Shown here one piece after another: positions 5,478-8,450 of a stretch of 8,450 bases of DNA (positions are counted from its first letter, which is position 1; each line of letters opens with the position of its first letter). The notes beneath the pieces are model-generated. The model did no database searches. It had not been told where the DNA came from and worked only from the letters and a program-made list of their open reading frames with translations. Location: positions 1-8,450 of the forward strand of contig CAJLYG010000138.1 in assembly GCA_905210845.1 (NCBI GenBank), written 5' to 3'. Source of the DNA: an uncultured Prevotella sp. Lineage in GTDB: Bacteria; Bacteroidota; Bacteroidia; Bacteroidales; Bacteroidaceae. Made by a program: the position numbers and the translations under genes.

Positions 5478-7250
5478 TTACCATCCCGGATTCTGCTTAA
5501 GATTTTTGTTTAACGCAATCTGCTTGAGTGGCAGTGGATAAAGATAATAATGTTCTTGCCAACCTACTGGCTGTGCAAAATAATAGACATATCCAGAATT
5601 GTCATTTGTACCTCCTGTCACCTTTACTTTATTTTTAAGAGCGTCATTAACATACGCCCCTACAGGCTGCTTGTCAACATAGTGTCCCTTAGCCCATCTC
5701 CTTAAATCATCAAGGCGACGCCCCTCGCCCATGAATTCTACCCTTCTTTCACGGCGAATTTCCCAAAGAATAGGATCAACATCTAAATCACGATTAGGAT
5801 CAAACGACTCATCGATATCTTTCACTATCATATCAGCTACAGCAGCACGTTTACGCAATACGTTAATAGTCTGATCTGCCACTGATTGATTAAATTTCCC
5901 CTTTTCGTACATTGCTTCAGCATAGTCAAGCAGAACTTCTTCGATACGGAACAATGGGGCATCTGTCGTGCAGACTCCTTTAGCATTGATGGCATCTGTG
6001 TGCGTATTATAATACTTCCATACCCAAAATCCCATTTGGGAGGCATTCCATGCCTGCCCCAAATTATTATTTTTAAAGTGTGGCTGTATACTGCAGACAA
6101 AACCTTTGAAATTGGAAGTAGGCAAGCGATGATATGTCTCTTTAGATATTGAAGTCATCAGATCTATATATTCTCGATCACGGGGATTATCTGTATAACT
6201 CCAGTCAATTTTATTAGATGAAACATTTACTTTATAAGGCGGGCATATAGTGAGATATAAACGGTGATCCCGATTACGAAATTGCCCATAAATATCTTTG
6301 TCATTACCAGTAAAAGGGCGACCATCGGTGCAAAGATAACAGTCAACAGCATCTTTCGTTGCTTCAATATTAGATTCTGCAGTTCTCACCATGCGTGTTA
6401 ACCCATGGCAGAGTTGATTGGTCTCGTATGCCTTATATAATATAATACCAGGTTGACCAGATAAATCTTCAGAATTGAAGACCTCATCATAATTGCTCAT
6501 GATTGTTGGATATTGTTTCATTAATAATGGTCCTACGCGCACTACCTCTGTTAAATATTTGTCAGCATTAGAAAGTCCATGATATTTACGCCATGTACCT
6601 TCAAAAAGACAAAAACGGGATATCAACGCTCGAACTACAGATTGATTAATCGTATTATTACCATCACCCGATGCCTTTATATGATCTTCTGCCCACTTTA
6701 GGTCTGCAAGAATATTATCAGCCACTGTATCACGTGAAGTACGAGGCTCATACAAAGCCTCATCGTCATCTGACAACACTCTGTCCACCCATGGAATAGC
6801 TCCAAACTTAGACAACATCTGGAAATATTTGTAAGAGCGAAAGAACAGACCAACACTCTTCCAATGGTCTTTGTCATGATCTGTCATTGAAGACTTATCT
6901 ATATTCCCAAGCATTAAATTGACATTACGAATATATTTATAGTCCCAATCTGCACTCTCCGACTCAGCTTTTGCTTTCCCATAAGCCCATTTTCCTTCAT
7001 TCCCATAAGGACCTTTTATCATATTGTCTGCTTCGTAATCTCCTATAAAAATGGAATCTGTTTGACGCGAATCCGAAGCATATCCAAAAAAAACATTATA
7101 TAACCCCCAAGAATAAGTCTTAAAATTATCATAAGTCTTAAAAGCAGTAGTCTCTGTTTGTTGATCCTTTGGATATACATCCATAAAGTCATTATTCATA
7201 CAGGAGCTTACTAATATAAGGAAACAGAAATAAATTATATTTTTATTCAT
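5478..7250 (-). CDS. SusD/RagB-family glycan-binding outer-membrane lipoprotein
   Basis: This 590-residue surface lipoprotein should capture oligosaccharides and deliver them to a SusC-type TonB-dependent channel. The N-terminus has a short signal sequence with lipobox LVSSC, giving a lipidated Cys17. The SusD-like N-terminal region with TPR-type helices is evident in NVNLMLGNID (109-118), WKSVGLFFRSYKYFQMLSKFGAIPW (130-154) and VRALISRFCLFEGTW (206-220). The C-terminal SusD domain shows FRIEEVLLDYAEAMY (434-448), EIRRERRVEFMGEGRRLDDLRRW (497-519) and the hallmark ending LYPLPLKQI, then LKQNPGW (584-590). Length is typical. It is followed after 12 bases by the sulfatase, so the pair likely serves a sulfated glycan. 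The cognate susC, normally just upstream, is absent: an IS110 element occupies that side, and no TAnnTTTG box pointing leftwards is seen within 200 bases upstream. Expression may therefore be impaired or IS-dependent. Confidence 0.95.
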   Translation of the reverse strand: MNKNIIYFCFLILVSSCMNNDFMDVYPKDQQTETTAFKTYDNFKTYSWGLYNVFFGYASDSRQTDSIFIGDYEADNMIKGPYGNEGKWAYGKAKAESESADWDYKYIRNVNLMLGNIDKSSMTDHDKDHWKSVGLFFRSYKYFQMLSKFGAIPWVDRVLSDDDEALYEPRTSRDTVADNILADLKWAEDHIKASGDGNNTINQSVVRALISRFCLFEGTWRKYHGLSNADKYLTEVVRVGPLLMKQYPTIMSNYDEVFNSEDLSGQPGIILYKAYETNQLCHGLTRMVRTAESNIEATKDAVDCYLCTDGRPFTGNDKDIYGQFRNRDHRLYLTICPPYKVNVSSNKIDWSYTDNPRDREYIDLMTSISKETYHRLPTSNFKGFVCSIQPHFKNNNLGQAWNASQMGFWVWKYYNTHTDAINAKGVCTTDAPLFRIEEVLLDYAEAMYEKGKFNQSVADQTINVLRKRAAVADMIVKDIDESFDPNRDLDVDPILWEIRRERRVEFMGEGRRLDDLRRWAKGHYVDKQPVGAYVNDALKNKVKVTGGTNDNSGYVYYFAQPVGWQEHYYLYPLPLKQIALNKNLKQNPGW

Positions 7251-7269
7251 TGTATCTTCTTTTTTTTAG

Positions 7270-7277
7270 TATATTTG
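7270..7277 (+). promoter_or_regulatory. Candidate Bacteroidota -7 box pointing into the IS110 leader
   Basis: TATATTTG on the plus strand is an exact TAnnTTTG match, preceded by a T-run and followed by CAT. ATTG (7249-7252) lies 17 bases upstream, a weak -33 candidate. Transcription from about 7284 would cover the structured leader at 7323-7415 and the transposase. Whether the box lies within the IS or in flanking host DNA is not resolved. Confidence 0.4.
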
Positions 7278-7322
7278 CATAAAGTTTCAACATCAAGTGT
7301 GGAATAAGACCGAATTTTCATT

Positions 7323-7415
7323 AGTCATTTAGACTGTGAACTATGTTCTGCCCCCACACTTCCTTACATCAGAAACCGGATAGTTCATTGGGCTTTGACC
7401 CCGCATTTGCAATGA
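7323..7415 (+). ncRNA. Putative IS110 bridge RNA (structured leader before the transposase)
   Basis: Three successive hairpins can be drawn. First, a small one: AGTC (7323-7326) with GACT (7332-7335). Second, TGAACTAT (7337-7344) pairs perfectly with ATAGTTCA (7380-7387); inside it TTCTG (7346-7350) pairs with CAGAA (7370-7374), leaving an asymmetric internal loop (1 base and ACCGG). Third, TCATTG (7385-7390) with CAATGA (7410-7415), with GG and CC runs pairing inside and an unpaired CGCATTTG-like strand; its foot overlaps the second stem by three bases. A 5' stem-loop followed by two stems with internal loops is the published layout of IS110/IS621 bridge RNAs, whose loops pair with target and donor DNA. 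Position just upstream of the recombinase fits. Identity and ends are inferred. Confidence 0.5.
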
Positions 7416-7460
7416 TGGCTCACGATGTTCGATGTTGTTATTTTAAAATTAATATTGACT

Positions 7461-8450
7461 ATGACTTACATAGGAATTGATGTCAGTAAGGCGACTTTCG
7501 TGGTCGCTTATTCTTCTGCCAAGGACAGTAAGACAAAGACTTATGCCAATACCGCTTCAGGTATCCACAAGTTTATCCAGACTCTTCCTTCAGAAGCACA
7601 TTGTGTTATGGAGGCGACTGGCAATTACAGTATGCTGCTTCTCTATCTTTTGGACAAAGCGAACATAACGGTAAGTATGGAGAATCCACTTAAGATCAAG
7701 AACTTTGCCCGCGTCATGCTCTCAGTTGTCAAGACTGATGAAATAGACGCAAAACTCATTGCCCTATATGGAGAGAGGATGCAGCCCAAGCCATTCAAGA
7801 TGCGTAGCGATTCTCTAATGCTGCTTAAACAGAAGAGGACCGTGCTTCGTCAGCTTAAAAAGCAGCTTGTTGCCAACACCAACCTTCAAGAGTCAATGGA
7901 GGCTCTGCCTTTTGTCGACTCCATCAGCAAGAAGGTCCTGGAGAAGACCATCAAGTTCCTACAGAAGCAAATCAAGCAAATGGAGGAAGAACTGGCATCT
8001 CTAGCCAACATAGAATACAAGAAGCAGATGAGCCTCCTCACTTCCATCAAGGGAATAGGCGTTACTCTTGCTACTGCACTCATCGTTGCTACTGGCGGCT
8101 TTACTTACTTTGATAATGCCAAGCAACTCACCCGCTATTTGGGCTTGTCGCCGACATATCAGCAATCCGGTACTTCAGTCAATGTCAAAGGTCGAATTAA
8201 CCACAATGGCGATTCTTATCTAAGGAGCCAGCTTTATGTGGCCGCCTTCTCATCTCTTCGTTGTAACAAAGAGTGCAAGGCCTGTTTCGATCGCCTGCGG
8301 TCTAACGGTAAGCCTGGCAAAGTGGCTGTCGTGGCTGTTGCCAACAAGCTAGTCAGGCAGGCTTTTGCCGTTGTCACTAAGAACAAGCCGTATATTGATG
8401 GCTACAAGTCTGTCAAGCCAGAAAACACCCCTTTTTTTCCAGTTCTATTG
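7461..8450 (+). CDS. IS110-family DEDD transposase (recombinase), 3' end beyond the window
   Basis: The frame is open from the ATG at 7461 to the window edge, giving 330 residues, nearly the full length of the family. The N-terminal RuvC-like domain carries YIGIDVSK (Asp7), VMEATGNY (Glu51) and KTDEIDAKLIA (Asp93, Asp96), the DEDD metal-binding set with the three-residue spacing seen in IS621. A central helical, coiled-coil-like stretch (about 118-190, rich in Lys/Glu/Gln) follows. The C-terminal Tnp domain begins with a helix-hairpin-helix (LLTSIKGIGVTLATALI, 192-208), then FTYFDNAKQLTRYLGLSP, and Ser236 in QQSGTSV as the likely catalytic serine, with GRINHNGDSYLRSQLY after it. No stop or frameshift is visible, so it may be active. 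IS110 recombinases move DNA through a circular form, guided by a bridge RNA. The structured leader at 7323-7415 is upstream, as in the IS110 rather than the IS1111 subgroup. Confidence 0.95.
   Translation, partial: MTYIGIDVSKATFVVAYSSAKDSKTKTYANTASGIHKFIQTLPSEAHCVMEATGNYSMLLLYLLDKANITVSMENPLKIKNFARVMLSVVKTDEIDAKLIALYGERMQPKPFKMRSDSLMLLKQKRTVLRQLKKQLVANTNLQESMEALPFVDSISKKVLEKTIKFLQKQIKQMEEELASLANIEYKKQMSLLTSIKGIGVTLATALIVATGGFTYFDNAKQLTRYLGLSPTYQQSGTSVNVKGRINHNGDSYLRSQLYVAAFSSLRCNKECKACFDRLRSNGKPGKVAVVAVANKLVRQAFAVVTKNKPYIDGYKSVKPENTPFFPVLL

Larger units (their letters stand above)
7300..8450 (+). mobile_element. IS110-family insertion sequence, left end and most of the element
   Basis: The element is recognised by its DEDD transposase (7461 onward) and a non-coding, structured upstream region of the length expected of an IS110 left end. 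IS110 elements lack terminal inverted repeats, so the left boundary cannot be fixed by eye; it must lie between the susD start (7250) and about 7320, and 7300 is an estimate. The right end is outside the window. It sits on the susC-expected side of the susD-like gene, in divergent orientation. Confidence 0.75.

Noticed and set aside
1..8450. CRISPR arrays, tRNA or rRNA genes
   Set aside because: No regularly spaced direct repeats, cloverleaf or rRNA-like sequence was seen on either strand.

Overview
The window looks like an accessory region of a Bacteroidales genome (Prevotella or Bacteroides type). The grounds are a SusD/RagB lipoprotein, a SusC-type STN domain, a GH97 glycosidase, an iduronate-sulfatase-like enzyme, and promoter-like boxes matching the Bacteroidota TAnnTTTG -7 consensus. 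Almost every gene lies on the minus strand; the exceptions are a short dehydrogenase fragment at the left edge and an IS110-type element at the right edge.

Layout from left to right. Positions 1-108 hold the N-terminal piece of a short-chain dehydrogenase (+). It runs abruptly into a truncated SusC-like TonB-dependent receptor (-, 109-459), which keeps only its signal peptide and STN domain. Positions 545-680 carry a decayed nitroreductase fragment. A complete secreted GH97 enzyme of the retaining (alpha-galactosidase-like) type fills 727-2655. Positions 2860-3145 contain a broken aldo/keto reductase relic, followed by an intact small nitroreductase (3187-3696) with its own promoter-like box. 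A 341-base gap contains a strong hairpin, probably the terminator of the next unit. Positions 4038-7250 hold a tight two-gene unit transcribed leftwards: susD-like, then a sulfatase, separated by 12 bases. The right end is an IS110-family transposase (7461 to the edge), preceded by a structured non-coding leader that may encode the element's bridge RNA.

Functionally, the SusD-like protein and the sulfatase form the core of a polysaccharide-utilisation unit for a sulfated glycan. The GH97 enzyme could act on the same or another glycan. The unit is incomplete here: no susC precedes susD, because the IS110 element occupies that position, and the only SusC-like sequence is a truncated N-terminus at the far end. 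Three oxidoreductase remnants, the abrupt junction near 105-112 and the IS point to a rearranged, partly decaying region.

The observations most worth following are the putative bridge RNA leader, a perfect 32-bp palindrome inside the sulfatase signal-peptide region, the serine in place of the catalytic cysteine in that sulfatase, and the chimeric SDR/SusC junction.
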